DNA of 64,000 bases, from the NCBI RefSeq assembly GCF_032477075.1, contig NZ_JAWDXO010000006.1, forward strand, positions 1 to 64,000. The letters run 5' to 3'. The translations under genes were made by a program, and so were the position numbers. Positions 8,929 through 17,646 of the stretch are shown in pieces. This DNA comes from Fusobacterium sp. (GTDB lineage Bacteria; Fusobacteriota; Fusobacteriia; Fusobacteriales; Fusobacteriaceae). The notes under the pieces were generated by a model that saw only the letters and a program-made list of their open reading frames with translations, was not told the DNA's origin and did not search any database. The first letter of the stretch is position 1; the number at the start of each line of letters is the position of its first letter.

Positions 8929-9627
8929 TTATTTTGAAATTGCTTTATTTGCAAAAATACTATTATATATTATTCCAGCAAAAATTGCACCAATAATAGG
9001 AGCTACCCAAAATAACCATAACTGTGATAAAGCAGGTGTTTCTGCAAATATAGCCATTGCTGTACTTCTTGCTGGATTTACAGAAGTATTTGTTACAGGT
9101 ATACTTATCAGATGAATAAGCGTTAATCCCAAACCTATTGCTATTGGAGCAAATCCATTAGGAGCTTTTTCATCTGTAGAACCAATTATAATAAGTAAAA
9201 ACATCATTGTCATTACTATCTCTGTTATTAATGCTGCAATCATTGAATATCCACCTGGTGATAATACTCCATATCCATTACTTGCAAACCCTCCTATAAC
9301 AAAATCTGCTCTTCCAGTTGTTATTAAATATAATATTCCTGCTCCTGCTATTCCTCCTAAAACTTGGCTGATAACATATGGAACTAATTCTTCTTTTTTA
9401 AAACGCCCTGCTACACATAGTCCTATAGAAACTGCTGGATTTAAATGACAACCTGAAATATGACCTATTGCATATGCCATTGTTAACACAGTAAGCCCAA
9501 AAGCTAATGCTACTCCTGTAAATCCTATTCCTACTACTGGAAAAGCTGCTGCTATAACTGCACTTCCACATCCCCCTAAGACAAGCCAAAATGTCCCTAT
9601 AAATTCTGCTACTAACTTCTTGTACAT
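8929..9627 (-). CDS. aqpZ: aquaporin Z (MIP family)
   Basis: Water channel of 232 residues with six membrane helices and two half-helices carrying the NPA motifs: HLNPAVS at residues 63-65 and SVNPARS at 184-186. The start KKLVAEFIGTFWLVLGGCGS is the AqpZ signature, and the short GHISGCHLNPAVS loop favours a water-selective channel over a glycerol facilitator. The GGAGG ribosome binding site is adjacent to the ATG. The gene stands alone, with no glycerol genes nearby. Confidence 0.92.
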   Translation of the reverse strand: MYKKLVAEFIGTFWLVLGGCGSAVIAAAFPVVGIGFTGVALAFGLTVLTMAYAIGHISGCHLNPAVSIGLCVAGRFKKEELVPYVISQVLGGIAGAGILYLITTGRADFVIGGFASNGYGVLSPGGYSMIAALITEIVMTMMFLLIIIGSTDEKAPNGFAPIAIGLGLTLIHLISIPVTNTSVNPARSTAMAIFAETPALSQLWLFWVAPIIGAIFAGIIYNSIFANKAISK

Positions 9628-10298
9628 TTTTCCTCCATAAAATTTTTATATTTTTATTATTCTAACAAAACAAACCTTAATACAAAAAATATTTTTTATC
9701 TATATTTTTCAAAAAATATTTTACTCTATTTACACATAACAATATATATCACATATAGTATATAAGTCAAGGTAAAAAATATTTTTTTAGATATATCAAA
9801 TAATACAAATCTTTCTTTTGATATCTTTTCATGTTTAGATTTATAATGAATAACCACTCTCTTTTTAAATAAAATTACTTCATTGTCTTTTTATTAAATA
9901 AAATTTTATTTTAATATAATAAATCAAGTTTATATCTTTTTTTAGCTTAAATATTTTATACTTATACAATATTTAAGTTTTAAACAAGAAGAAATTACAC
10001 TAAAAAAATCTTATCTTTCCATATTTAATATTAATTAAAATTTTTTACAATTTTTCATCCTATTTTATATAAATGATCTTTATTTTTCACATTTTTTTAT
10101 TATTTTTGTTTATTGCTTACTATCTTATAATTTTATATCTATCTTTTATTTACTACATATTTTTAATATATTCTAACATCATTCATTAATTATTTGAGAT
10201 TTTAATATATCATTTTTATAATTCCTTTAAATTGCTTTTAAATAATTTTTACTATATACTAATAGTAGAACCTATAAAATCTTATTGGAGGAAAGATT
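9628..10298. other. 670-bp AT-rich gap without genes
   Basis: Extremely AT-rich DNA with stops in all frames. The aquaporin promoter must lie at its left end. I found no convincing small gene, hairpin or repeat. The right end holds the GGAGGAAAG ribosome binding site of the next gene. Confidence 0.5.
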
Positions 10299-10883
10299 AT
10301 GACTAAAATGGAATTTTGGGAACTAATGGAAATATTCAGAAACAAAAGTGATGGAGATAATGAAGTATTTCTTCAATCTGCACAGGAATATTTAAGTGGT
10401 TGTAATGCGGAAGAAATATATTATTTTGGTGGATATCTTGGGGCATATATGGAATCTGTAAATGAATGCATTTGGATAGATATGGCCTGTAAAGTAATTA
10501 ATGGTTATGTGAGTGATGACACTGGCTTATATTTTGCACTATGGCTTATATCTCAGGGAGAAAAAGTTCTTCTTGAAGCTCTAACTAATCCTGATTCATT
10601 AGCAAACTTACCATATATTCCTTTTGGAAATGCTGAATTTGAAATGCTTATGAGTGTTACTTTTGAAATGATAGGAGAAGATATGGATATTGAAAAAGTT
10701 CATTCTATACAGATTAAATGCCTTGAAATAATAGCTCCAGATATTCAGTATAAAAATAATGATAAATATGGCAATTATGAATGTTTTGAAGATGGAATGG
10801 AAGATATTCCTAACATTCTCCCCAATCTTATTAAAAGAGCTGATTCAGAAAATTTTGACTGGAAAAATCTATATGAATTTTAA
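10299..10883 (+). CDS. DUF4240-like protein
   Basis: 194 residues; the N terminus MTKMEFWELMEIFRNKS and the spacing of the following helices resemble DUF4240 proteins (start 'xxFWxLIxxxR'). The protein is acidic, soluble and helical (EEIYYFGGYLGAYMESVNEC, then VSDDTGLYFALWLISQGE). Its function is unknown; family members are often found near defence or immunity genes, but none are seen here. The ribosome binding site GGAGGAAAG is 7 nt from the ATG and lies in an 11-nt stretch complementary to the loop of one of the small RNAs at 61.3 kb. A terminator follows at 10941. Confidence 0.6.
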   Translation: MTKMEFWELMEIFRNKSDGDNEVFLQSAQEYLSGCNAEEIYYFGGYLGAYMESVNECIWIDMACKVINGYVSDDTGLYFALWLISQGEKVLLEALTNPDSLANLPYIPFGNAEFEMLMSVTFEMIGEDMDIEKVHSIQIKCLEIIAPDIQYKNNDKYGNYECFEDGMEDIPNILPNLIKRADSENFDWKNLYEF

Positions 10884-10940
10884 ACTTTTGTAATTAAAAG
10901 TATTTCTAATTTATAATTGTAAAAAATGGAAGGATATATT

Positions 10941-10990
10941 AAAATGAACTCTAAAATTGGATATTGTCCAATAAAAAGAGTTCATTTTTT
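10941..10990 (+). terminator. terminator of the DUF4240-like gene
   Basis: Outer arms AAAATGAACTCT/AGAGTTCATTTT enclose an inner TTGGATATTGTCCAA stem, and a T run follows. Confidence 0.85.
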
Positions 10991-11112
10991 ATAATTAAAT
11001 AAATTATTTTTTAAAATTTAATACTGAAAGAAAACTTTTTAAATTTGAAAGGTTTTCTTAACTATATAACAAAATATCTTGTGAGAGATATTTTCATATA
11101 TCACAAATATTT

Positions 11113-11220
11113 TTACCACCCCCACTTATTCCATTCCTCATCAAAAATTTTAATTATTATTTTATTTGCTGCTACACACATTATGAACACTACAATCCCT
11201 GTTATTACTATTGTTCTCAT
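11113..11220 (-). CDS. small membrane protein, 35 residues
   Basis: Short reading frame starting with ATG at 11220 and preceded by AAGGAGGG. It encodes one membrane helix (TIVITGIVVFIMCVAANKII) and a short tail rich in Trp and acidic residues (KIFDEEWNKWGW). The strong ribosome binding site and clean hydrophobic/polar layout support it; conservation cannot be tested here. On the opposite strand a 62-codon frame overlaps it but lacks a ribosome binding site. Function unknown. The gap between 11221 and 11482 holds nothing else I can support. Confidence 0.5.
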   Translation of the reverse strand: MRTIVITGIVVFIMCVAANKIIIKIFDEEWNKWGW

Positions 11221-11482
11221 TTTCCCTCCTTAAGAAATAATAAACACAGACATAATTCCATATTTTTACAAAATTCTATTTTAATTACACTTTTCTAACT
11301 TTTTTCTATATTCCCTTTTTATTGACCTATTCATATTTTTTATTTTTATCTTTAATCTTCTTTATAGCTTTATTTTAAGAACTATATAATTTAAAATAAA
11401 TATTTTTAATAATCCTTTTAAAAATTATACTTGTAGTTTTCCATAAAAGTATTATTTATTGAAATGAAAATAATACATAAAT

Positions 11483-11516
11483 AAAAAAACTAGTAGATAA
11501 CTCAACTAGTTTTTTA
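11483..11516 (-). terminator. terminator downstream of tRNA-Leu
   Basis: AAAAAACTAGT/ACTAGTTTTTT arms; the orientation fits the leftward tRNA transcript. Confidence 0.75.
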
Positions 11517-11555
11517 TTTGTATAATATTTATTATTTTTTAAATGTAAGTAAACA

Positions 11556-11642
11556 TGGTGCACAGGAAGAGACTTGAACTCTCACTGGAAAACTACCAAT
11601 AAGGACCTCAACCTTACGCGTCTACCATTCCGCCACCTGTGC
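11556..11642 (-). tRNA. tRNA-Leu (anticodon GAG)
   Basis: Read on the minus strand: acceptor arm GCACAGG/CCTGTGC, D arm GCG...CGC with GGTAGA, anticodon stem TAAGG/CCTTA with loop TTGAGGT (anticodon GAG), a long class II variable arm, and a T arm with loop TTCAAGT. A discriminator A and an encoded CCA complete it. The tRNA is 87 nt. Anticodon GAG reads CUC/CUU leucine codons. It is a lone tRNA gene with its own terminator downstream. Confidence 0.96.
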
Positions 11643-11700
11643 ACACAAGGATTTTATTTTATCACAAATCTATTATTTTGTAAAGAACTTCTTAATATCT

Positions 11701-11871
11701 TTAATACCATAATCCTTCTGTTCTTTTTTTAATTTTCTTTTTTTTAAATATTCTATCATATTCTCTCAATAAAATGCCAAAAATAAAAAGTGGAAACAAA
11801 AATATCTTTACAGCTGTATTAATGATGAAAGTATGAGATTTTTTTTCTTTTTTATTAGATTTTTTTTTCAT
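11701..11871 (-). CDS. small basic membrane protein, 56 residues
   Basis: Reading frame starting at ATG 11871 with the ribosome binding site GGAGGAATAAA. The N terminus is very lysine-rich (MKKKSNKKEKKSH), followed by one hydrophobic helix (TAVKIFLFPLFIFGILLREY) and a second basic tail (RIFKKKKIKKRTEGLWY). It looks like a single-span protein with basic patches on both sides. It lies between tRNA-Leu and the cold-shock gene and runs in the same direction. Function unknown; not recognised. Confidence 0.55.
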   Translation of the reverse strand: MKKKSNKKEKKSHTFIINTAVKIFLFPLFIFGILLREYDRIFKKKKIKKRTEGLWY

Positions 11872-11902
11872 TTTATTCCTCCATTAATCATTTCCACTAA
11901 GA

Positions 11903-11938
11903 AAAAATAGGGCACCTGCTGGTACCCCACAAATTTTT
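11903..11938 (-). terminator. terminator of the cold-shock gene
   Basis: GC-rich hairpin GGGcACC-TGCT-GGTaCCC (one mismatch) between A- and T-runs, directly downstream of the leftward cold-shock gene. Confidence 0.8.
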
Positions 11939-11952
11939 TCAGCAAATTTAAA

Positions 11953-12153
11953 CTATGCTACAGTTACATTAGAAGCAACTGGACCTTTGTTTCCTTCAGT
12001 AACTTCAAAAGTTACAGCTTGTCCTTCTTCTAATGATCTAAATCCTTTTGAATTGATGTTTGAGTAGTGCACGAAATAATCGTTTCCATCCTCACCAGAA
12101 ATAAATCCAAACCCTTTGTCTTTGTTAAACCATTTTACAGTTCCTTTTAGCAT
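11953..12153 (-). CDS. cold-shock domain protein
   Basis: 66-residue CspA-family single-strand nucleic-acid chaperone. The start MLKGTVKWFNKDKGFGFISG contains RNP1-like KGFGFI, and DYFVHYSNI is the RNP2-type segment (usually VFVHFS, here with Tyr for Phe). It melts RNA secondary structure in the cytoplasm. The length is typical of the family. It follows an unusually long leader (see 12154-12290), which in cspA-type genes controls translation with temperature. GGAGGTGC ribosome binding site. Confidence 0.95.
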   Translation of the reverse strand: MLKGTVKWFNKDKGFGFISGEDGNDYFVHYSNINSKGFRSLEEGQAVTFEVTEGNKGPVASNVTVA

Positions 12154-12290
12154 TTAAAGCACCTCCAAAAATTTTAAGAAAATTAAAACCATTAAGAACA
12201 AACAAACCCTAAAATTTTTGAAAAGTGTTAAAAACTTAGTGTTTAATTTATAAATTAAGGTTTTACTACGGCTCTATTCTACCACTAATT
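12154..12290 (-). promoter_or_regulatory. long 5' leader of the cold-shock gene
   Basis: About 130 nt without reading frames separates the csp ATG from the start of the more mixed sequence near 12290 (GTAGAATAGAGCCGTAGT on the minus strand). Long leaders are the rule for cspA-type mRNAs. I cannot fold it reliably, so a temperature-sensing role is an inference from the family. Confidence 0.35.
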
Positions 12291-12361
12291 AGCATTTTAT
12301 ACAAGCAAATTTTTTTAAAAAAGTTCCCTATTTATCTACTTTCATACAATTATTAACTCAC

Positions 12362-13189
12362 TTATTTATATTTTTTATTTAAAGCTTTTAAAATAGCAAA
12401 ACTCTCTAAATCCATCTCTTCACTTAACATTTTTGGATTAAAATGTGCTTTAAAATTATATACTACTCTTTTACTTTCTTCATCCCATTCATTAGTAGTA
12501 TTAATTTTATAACCATATTTTCTAAGTTCTGACTTTATTTCAGAGATTGGTGTGACATTAAATAAAGCCTCATTCATAAAGAAAATTTTATCATTTTCTT
12601 CATACCAAGCTCCAATATTGTATTCTCTATAAAGCCTTTCCCATGGAAATTTTGGACCTGGATCAATTTTTCTTAATGGAGCTACATCTGAATGTCCTAT
12701 AATAAATTTAGGTTTTATTTGATACTGTTCAATAAGTATTTTTAATAATGCTGCTACTTTTTTTATCTGTGCATCATCAAACTCTACATACTCATCATAT
12801 GGTCTGAAAAATCCATCATACTTTGGAGCATCTGGAATGGCTTTTATTCCTATATTTACGATTTCTATTCCTATTGATGTATCATTAATATTATTTCTTC
12901 CACAAAATTCACTTACACCAGCATGCCACGCTCTCTCTTCATGAGGAAGTAAGGCATATGTTGGTTCTTCTGCTTTTGAAGTTATTAAATAATGAGAGCT
13001 GACATTTGGTCCAGTTAAAGCTCTTATTCCTACCTCATCATTAGTTGCTGTATAATGCAAAACTATATATTTTATTCTATTGTCTTTCCCTTTAGCCTGA
13101 TATGACTTGTCATCTATTTTGTAGTTAACATGGCTACATGAGAAAAAAATCATTGACATTAGAAATAACACCAAACATTTTTTCTTCAT
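12362..13189 (-). CDS. N-acetylmuramoyl-L-alanine amidase, AmpD/AmiD type, lipoprotein
   Basis: Zinc amidase that cuts the MurNAc-L-Ala bond of peptidoglycan or its fragments. The signal peptide ends in the lipobox IFFSC, so it is a lipoprotein. The Amidase_2 core shows the zinc ligands HYTATN (first His), AWHAG, and GHSDVAPLRKIDPGPKFPW (last His, plus the catalytic Lys region). A C-terminal peptidoglycan-binding-like helical domain follows (ALFNVTPISEIKSELRKYGY). This is the AmiD arrangement, acting at the envelope. The start is at ATG 13189 with GAGG 7 nt upstream; a GTG one codon earlier is the alternative. Confidence 0.88.
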   Translation of the reverse strand: MKKKCLVLFLMSMIFFSCSHVNYKIDDKSYQAKGKDNRIKYIVLHYTATNDEVGIRALTGPNVSSHYLITSKAEEPTYALLPHEERAWHAGVSEFCGRNNINDTSIGIEIVNIGIKAIPDAPKYDGFFRPYDEYVEFDDAQIKKVAALLKILIEQYQIKPKFIIGHSDVAPLRKIDPGPKFPWERLYREYNIGAWYEENDKIFFMNEALFNVTPISEIKSELRKYGYKINTTNEWDEESKRVVYNFKAHFNPKMLSEEMDLESFAILKALNKKYK

Positions 13190-13373
13190 CACTTTACCTC
13201 TCTTTTTGTAACATTATATTTTTGTTCATTACTGACTATATTTTACTATGTTTTTTTAAAATATCAAAAGAAAAATTTAAAAAATTTATAAAAAAAATTT
13301 GAAAATATCTGGATTATATGATATAAATTAGGAACTTGCATTTTTTTAGTTTTATTTTAGGAGGAAATTTATA

Positions 13374-13649
13374 ATGACAAAAAAGGATTTTGCAAAAGCT
13401 TTATTTGAAAAAGGGATATTTGTTTCTAAAGCTGAATCAGAAAGAAAAGTTGATGCTATTTTAACAGAAATTGAAGAAGTACTAAAATCTGGTGAAGAAT
13501 TAAACTTTATTGGATGGGGAAAATTTGAAGTAGTTCAAAAAGCTGAAAGAATGGGAAGAAACCCTAAAACTGGTGAAGAAATTAAAATAGAAGCTAAGAA
13601 GTCTGTAAAATTCAAAGCTGGAAAAACTTTAGTAGACAAAATGAACTAA
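13374..13649 (+). CDS. HU-family DNA-binding protein
   Basis: 91-residue nucleoid protein. The hallmark is WGKFEVVQKAERMGRNPKTG: GWGKFE plus the DNA-wrapping arm GRNPKTG. This is followed by the IEAKKSVKFKAGKTL C-terminal segment. It bends DNA as a dimer and compacts the chromosome. It stands alone with an AGGAGG ribosome binding site and a terminator at 13661. It could be one of several HU paralogs. Confidence 0.93.
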   Translation: MTKKDFAKALFEKGIFVSKAESERKVDAILTEIEEVLKSGEELNFIGWGKFEVVQKAERMGRNPKTGEEIKIEAKKSVKFKAGKTLVDKMN

Positions 13650-13660
13650 CCTTTATTTTT

Positions 13661-13697
13661 AAGAAGCTGGCTCAAAATTGAACCAGCTTCTTTTTTT
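13661..13697. terminator. bidirectional terminator between HU and hydE
   Basis: AAGAAGCTGG/CCAGCTTCTT stem with loop CTCAAAATTGAA and a T run; both flanking genes converge on it. Confidence 0.85.
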
Positions 13698-14781
13698 ATC
13701 TTTTTTTTCTTTTAAAATGAAGTGAATCTCCCCATTCTCCATAAACTATTTCATCACCTATAGATTTAACTTTCATATCCATATCATCTCTGCATTTTTC
13801 TATACTGTCTTCTATTCCAGGTTTGTTATCATAAAGAAGATACTTTTTTTTATGTTCTTCCAATGTGGCAGTTGGCATAAGTATATTTGCTCCTGCTAAA
13901 AGTCCTTTTTCTCTTCCATGAGAATCCAATCCTTGAAGTGCAGTGGTAGCTGCTATATTTACATCTTTAAGAAAAATTCTTGTTAAAGCTATCATTTTCA
14001 GTCCTAATTCTACTCTTTTTTCATTAGGAAGTACAATATCCTTCCACTCTTGCCCTAATGGTGTATCTTTATGAATTATATAAGGTCCCATTCCTATCAT
14101 ATCTATTTTCATATCTCTATAAAAAAGTATATCATCTACTAAATCTTCTTCTGTTTGACCTGGAACTCCTATCATAACCCCTGTTCCAACTTGATATCCT
14201 ATTTCTCTTAAAGCTTCTAAACACTTTTTTCTGATTTCAAAAGTATGTTTTCCATCCTGTGGGTGAAGTTTTTTAAATAGCTCCTTATTTGTACTTTCTA
14301 TTCTTAATAAGTACCTATGAGCTCCTGCATCAAACCATCTTTTATATGTTTCATAAGATTGTTCACCTAAAGATAAAGTTATTCCTAATCTTCCATTAGA
14401 AAGCTTTTTTATTTCTTTTATTACATCTTCTACAAAGTCAATAAATTCTCTATCTTGTCTCTCTCCAGATTGAAGTGCTAAAGATCCATAATTATTTTCA
14501 TAGATCCATTTTACCCCTTCCATTATCTCATCTTTAGACATAGAAAATCTTTCAGTTTTACAGTTTCCTTTTCTTATTCCACAATAATTACAATTTTTTA
14601 TACAGATATTGCTTATTTCTATAAGTCCTCTATAATATACCTTTCTTCCTACATCTTTTGTTTTTATTTCATAAGCTTTTTTATAAAGCAATTCCAAGTC
14701 TTTAGCATCAGAAATTTTCATAAGGTTAACAAGATCATCTCTAGTTAATTTTTCTTTCTCTAATATATCTTTTATTCTCAT
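13696..14781 (-). CDS. hydE: [FeFe]-hydrogenase H-cluster radical SAM maturase HydE
   Basis: Radical SAM enzyme that works with HydG and HydF to build the diiron part of the hydrogenase H-cluster. The CX3CX2C motif for the 4Fe-4S cluster is at Cys60, Cys64 and Cys67 (ICIKNCNYCGIR). The HydE pattern continues with SGERQDREF, the GVPGQTEEDLVDDILF segment and GMGPYIIHKDTPL. At 361 residues it has the normal length. The hydrogenase and the other maturases are not in this window. It is followed by an M15-type peptidase gene upstream in the same direction, 8 nt away, suggesting co-transcription without an obvious functional link. Confidence 0.92.
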   Translation of the reverse strand: MRIKDILEKEKLTRDDLVNLMKISDAKDLELLYKKAYEIKTKDVGRKVYYRGLIEISNICIKNCNYCGIRKGNCKTERFSMSKDEIMEGVKWIYENNYGSLALQSGERQDREFIDFVEDVIKEIKKLSNGRLGITLSLGEQSYETYKRWFDAGAHRYLLRIESTNKELFKKLHPQDGKHTFEIRKKCLEALREIGYQVGTGVMIGVPGQTEEDLVDDILFYRDMKIDMIGMGPYIIHKDTPLGQEWKDIVLPNEKRVELGLKMIALTRIFLKDVNIAATTALQGLDSHGREKGLLAGANILMPTATLEEHKKKYLLYDNKPGIEDSIEKCRDDMDMKVKSIGDEIVYGEWGDSLHFKRKKR

Positions 14782-14789
14782 TTTTTCTC

Positions 14790-15278
14790 CTATCTCATCA
14801 TTACTTGCTGTCTTTCTTTTTTCATATTTTTTCGAAAACCTATATGCAAATGTCCCCTTTTAGGGTAATATATTAATTGATCATAACTTAATGAAGATTT
14901 TATTATTTTTTGAAACTCTTTGTAAGCTGAACCTTTTTTTAATATTATATCAACAGCAAGACCACTTTGATGAGCAGAGCTATCAGAACCGCCTACTCTC
15001 TTATTCACATGGCTGCTTCTATACCAACTGCTTACTTGAATTGGTCTTCCCAGCAATTTTCTAAATTTATCTAATCTCACAGCTGTATATCTTATATTTG
15101 CTGCCTGTTGTTTTGAAGGAGTATTGTCTATCCCATATTTTTTGGCAAGAGCACTATCAACTGCCTCTCCCATTGTAAAATATTTAGAGATTTTTTCATC
15201 TCTCTTAATCTCAGCTCGAGAAAACATACATCCTGAAAATAATATTGTCAATATTACAAAGAATGATAACTTTTTCAA
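14790..15278 (-). CDS. M15A-type peptidase lipoprotein
   Basis: 162-residue lipoprotein with a peptidase M15 (YcbK/D-Ala-D-Ala carboxypeptidase-like) domain. The zinc-site residues are in SSAHQSGLAVDI (His, Asp) and KRGHLHIGF (last His). The conserved PIQVSSWYRS and RVGGSDSSAHQ frame the domain. It probably trims peptidoglycan stem peptides from the outer face of the membrane. I put the start at the TTG at 15278: GGGGGA is about 7 nt upstream, and the product then starts with a perfect lipoprotein signal ending in ILFSGC. The ATG at 15362 would run across the divergent exporter gene's start. Confidence 0.8.
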   Translation of the reverse strand: MKKLSFFVILTILFSGCMFSRAEIKRDEKISKYFTMGEAVDSALAKKYGIDNTPSKQQAANIRYTAVRLDKFRKLLGRPIQVSSWYRSSHVNKRVGGSDSSAHQSGLAVDIILKKGSAYKEFQKIIKSSLSYDQLIYYPKRGHLHIGFRKNMKKERQQVMMR

Positions 15279-15330
15279 AATCTTCCCCCTTAAAAATTTA
15301 AATTTATTTATAGAAAGGATGTTTAGACTT

Positions 15331-16182
15331 ATGTCAAACAAAACCAAAGCCGTATTTTCCATGCTTATATCTGCTCTAGGATTTACACTTATGAGTGTCG
15401 CAGTAAAATATCTAAAAGATATTCCTTTATTTGAAAAGGTATTTTTTAGAAATTTAGTAAGTCTTGTTGTAGCCTTTTATTTGATTAAAAAATCCTCTTC
15501 TCCTGTCTTTGGACAGAAAAAAAATCAATTAGCTCTCCTTGCCAGATCAGTATTTGGCCTTGCTGGTGTTATCCTTAATTTCTATGCTATAACCCATCTG
15601 ACACTTGCTGATTCTACTATGCTTGGAAAGCTGTCGCCAATATTTGTTACTATAATGGCCTGTCTTTTCTTAAAAGAAAAAATAGACAAAGAACAGATTA
15701 TTGGCATATTTATTACTTTTGTTGGAGCTTTATTGGTTATTAAGCCTCAGTTTTCTTTAAGTATAATTCCAAGTATCTCTGGATTGCTATCAGCTGCTTT
15801 TTCTGGAACTGCATATACACTTCTCAGATATCTTAAAGACAAAGAAAATCCTGATACTATTGTATTTTATTTTTCTATTATATCAGTAATAGGAACTTTA
15901 CCCTTTGTCCTTGCTGATTATATAATGCCTACATCAACTCAGTTTTTGCTTCTGTTGGCCACAGGATTATTTGCTTCTATAGGGCAATTTGGAGTAACTT
16001 ATGCTTATAAATATTCAAAAGCTACTGAAGTGTCTATTTATACCTATTCAGCAATTGTTTTTGGTATTCTGCTTGGATTCATATTCTTCCATGAAATACC
16101 AGATATATTGAGCCTCTTAGGTGGTGGTTTAATCATAGCTATGGCTTATTATACATTTAGACATAACCAGAAAAAAGATTAA
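15331..16182 (+). CDS. EamA/DMT-family transporter
   Basis: 283-residue inner-membrane protein with about ten hydrophobic helices in two EamA repeats; the start of the first repeat is SMLISALGFTLMSVAVKYLK and the second covers SLSIIPSISGLLSAAFSGTA onward. Members export or import small metabolites (amino acids, purines, S-adenosylmethionine); the substrate cannot be told. The start is most likely ATG 15331, with AAGGA 11 nt upstream; ATG 15319 is in frame but too close to that site. Divergent from the M15 gene with only about 50 bp between, and convergent with and overlapping the NUDIX gene by 4 nt. Confidence 0.82.
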   Translation: MSNKTKAVFSMLISALGFTLMSVAVKYLKDIPLFEKVFFRNLVSLVVAFYLIKKSSSPVFGQKKNQLALLARSVFGLAGVILNFYAITHLTLADSTMLGKLSPIFVTIMACLFLKEKIDKEQIIGIFITFVGALLVIKPQFSLSIIPSISGLLSAAFSGTAYTLLRYLKDKENPDTIVFYFSIISVIGTLPFVLADYIMPTSTQFLLLLATGLFASIGQFGVTYAYKYSKATEVSIYTYSAIVFGILLGFIFFHEIPDILSLLGGGLIIAMAYYTFRHNQKKD

Positions 16183-16700
16183 AGTTTTTTATTATTTATA
16201 AAGCTTACTGCCAGCATAGTTTTAGCATCTGAAAGTTTTAATATATTAATATCTTTTATAGCTATTCTTTCAACTTCTAAAAACTCATCTTCATCAAGGT
16301 GCTGATGAGTTTTTTTTAATTCTTCAGCATAATAAATATAAAATTTACCATCTGTTACCCCAGGACTATTATAAAATTCACATACTTTTTCTATTTTACC
16401 AGCTTTATAACCTGTTTCTTCTTCTAATTCTCTTAAAGCTGCCTCTTGAGGATCTTCCCCTTCTTCTACTAATCCTGCTGGTATTTCCATTGTTACTTTC
16501 TTTACTGCTGGTCTATATTGTTTTACCATAAGAATAGTATTATCATCAAATGAGGCTATTATTCCTACAGCTTCTCTTTTTCCAGTAAATGTCCAGTCTA
16601 CAACTTTTTCATTAGGAAGTTGTAATTTTTCACTATAAACTGTTATATGATTATTTTTAAAAACTTCTCTTCTTTCTAAATGTTTATATTTCTCTACCAT
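16179..16700 (-). CDS. NUDIX hydrolase, ADP-ribose pyrophosphatase type
   Basis: 173-residue enzyme that cleaves nucleoside diphosphate-X compounds, most likely ADP-ribose to AMP and ribose 5-phosphate. The Nudix box reads GLVEEGEDPQEAALRELEEE followed by TG, with all of G, REL, EE and G in place. The upstream VKQYRPAVKKVTMEIPAG segment is typical of the ADPRase subfamily. The gene starts on the base right after the stop of the SpoU/TrmH gene, so the two are translationally coupled. Confidence 0.88.
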   Translation of the reverse strand: MVEKYKHLERREVFKNNHITVYSEKLQLPNEKVVDWTFTGKREAVGIIASFDDNTILMVKQYRPAVKKVTMEIPAGLVEEGEDPQEAALRELEEETGYKAGKIEKVCEFYNSPGVTDGKFYIYYAEELKKTHQHLDEDEFLEVERIAIKDINILKLSDAKTMLAVSFINNKKL

Positions 16701-17468
16701 TTATTCCCCCAGTATCTCCTTAGTTTTATACAAAATTATCCCACTTGCAATAGCTACATTTAAAGATTCTGCTATTCCATAAATTGGTATAATTATTTTT
16801 TCATCACATATTTTTAGAAAGTTCTGGGATACCCCATCTCCTTCACTCCCAAAAACAATAGCATTTTTTTCTGCCAGTTTCATTTGTGTATAGGAAACTG
16901 AATCTTTATCTAATGCTGTAACTTCTATTTTATAATTTTCCTTTTTTAAAAAAGCTATAAGTTCTTCCTCTTCCATATATGTTATATTCATATTAAGAAT
17001 AGAGCCCATACTGCTTCTTACAACTTTTTCATTGTAACAATCTACACTTCCTTTTGTAAGAAATATATCCTTAAATCCAGCTGCATCAGCTACTCTTACA
17101 ATAGTTCCCAAATTCCCTGGATCTCCTATTTTATCAAGAACTATTATATTGTTTTGTAATTTTTGTATTGTTCCCTTGATATATGGATATACAATTATTA
17201 CTCCTTGTGAATTTTCTTGTGAAGTGAGTTGAGTAAATACTTTCTCAGAAACAACTATCTTTCGACATTGAAATTTTTCAAGCTTTAACTCTATCTCTTT
17301 AGTTATTTCATAATTTTCTCTAAAAACTATTATTTGAGGTTCAAAAGTAAAATCAAGAAATTTTCTTCCTTCAGCTATGAAGAGTTGTTCCTCTTCTCTA
17401 TATTTTTTTATCTTAAGTTTTTTTATTTTTTTTATTGTATTATTTTCTAGACTGTTAACATAGTCCAC
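16701..17468 (-). CDS. SpoU/TrmH-family RNA 2'-O-methyltransferase
   Basis: 255-residue SPOUT methyltransferase that methylates ribose 2'-OH groups of rRNA or tRNA. It has an N-terminal substrate-binding domain (KIKKYREEEQLFIAEGRKF) and the knotted catalytic domain with the three signatures DKIGDPGNLGTIVRVADAAG, VFGSEGDGVS and IPIYGIAESLNVAIA. The asparagine and arginine of motif 1 and the SLNVAIA of motif 3 are intact. The subfamily resembles RlmB/TsnR-like methylases. A NUDIX gene follows with no gap. Confidence 0.88.
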   Translation of the reverse strand: MDYVNSLENNTIKKIKKLKIKKYREEEQLFIAEGRKFLDFTFEPQIIVFRENYEITKEIELKLEKFQCRKIVVSEKVFTQLTSQENSQGVIIVYPYIKGTIQKLQNNIIVLDKIGDPGNLGTIVRVADAAGFKDIFLTKGSVDCYNEKVVRSSMGSILNMNITYMEEEELIAFLKKENYKIEVTALDKDSVSYTQMKLAEKNAIVFGSEGDGVSQNFLKICDEKIIIPIYGIAESLNVAIASGIILYKTKEILGE

Positions 17469-17646
17469 TGTTCCTCCTGTAATTCTTTTGGTTATTTTTT
17501 AAATTTTCATACAGCAATTATATCATAATTTATTAAAAATTAGGACTGAAATTTACACTCCTCTTTCTTCTTAATATTTACTTTAAAGAAAATATGAGCT
17601 ATAATTAATTGTACAAATATTGTATTATGCTAAGGAGGAAGTTAGT

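Noticed and set aside
11045..11233. 62-codon rightward frame
   Set aside because: Antisense to the small membrane gene at 11113-11220 and has no ribosome binding site.
15124..15330. upstream extension of the EamA exporter frame
   Set aside because: The extra 69 codons are antisense to the M15 peptidase gene and contain no family sequence; ATG 15331 fits better.
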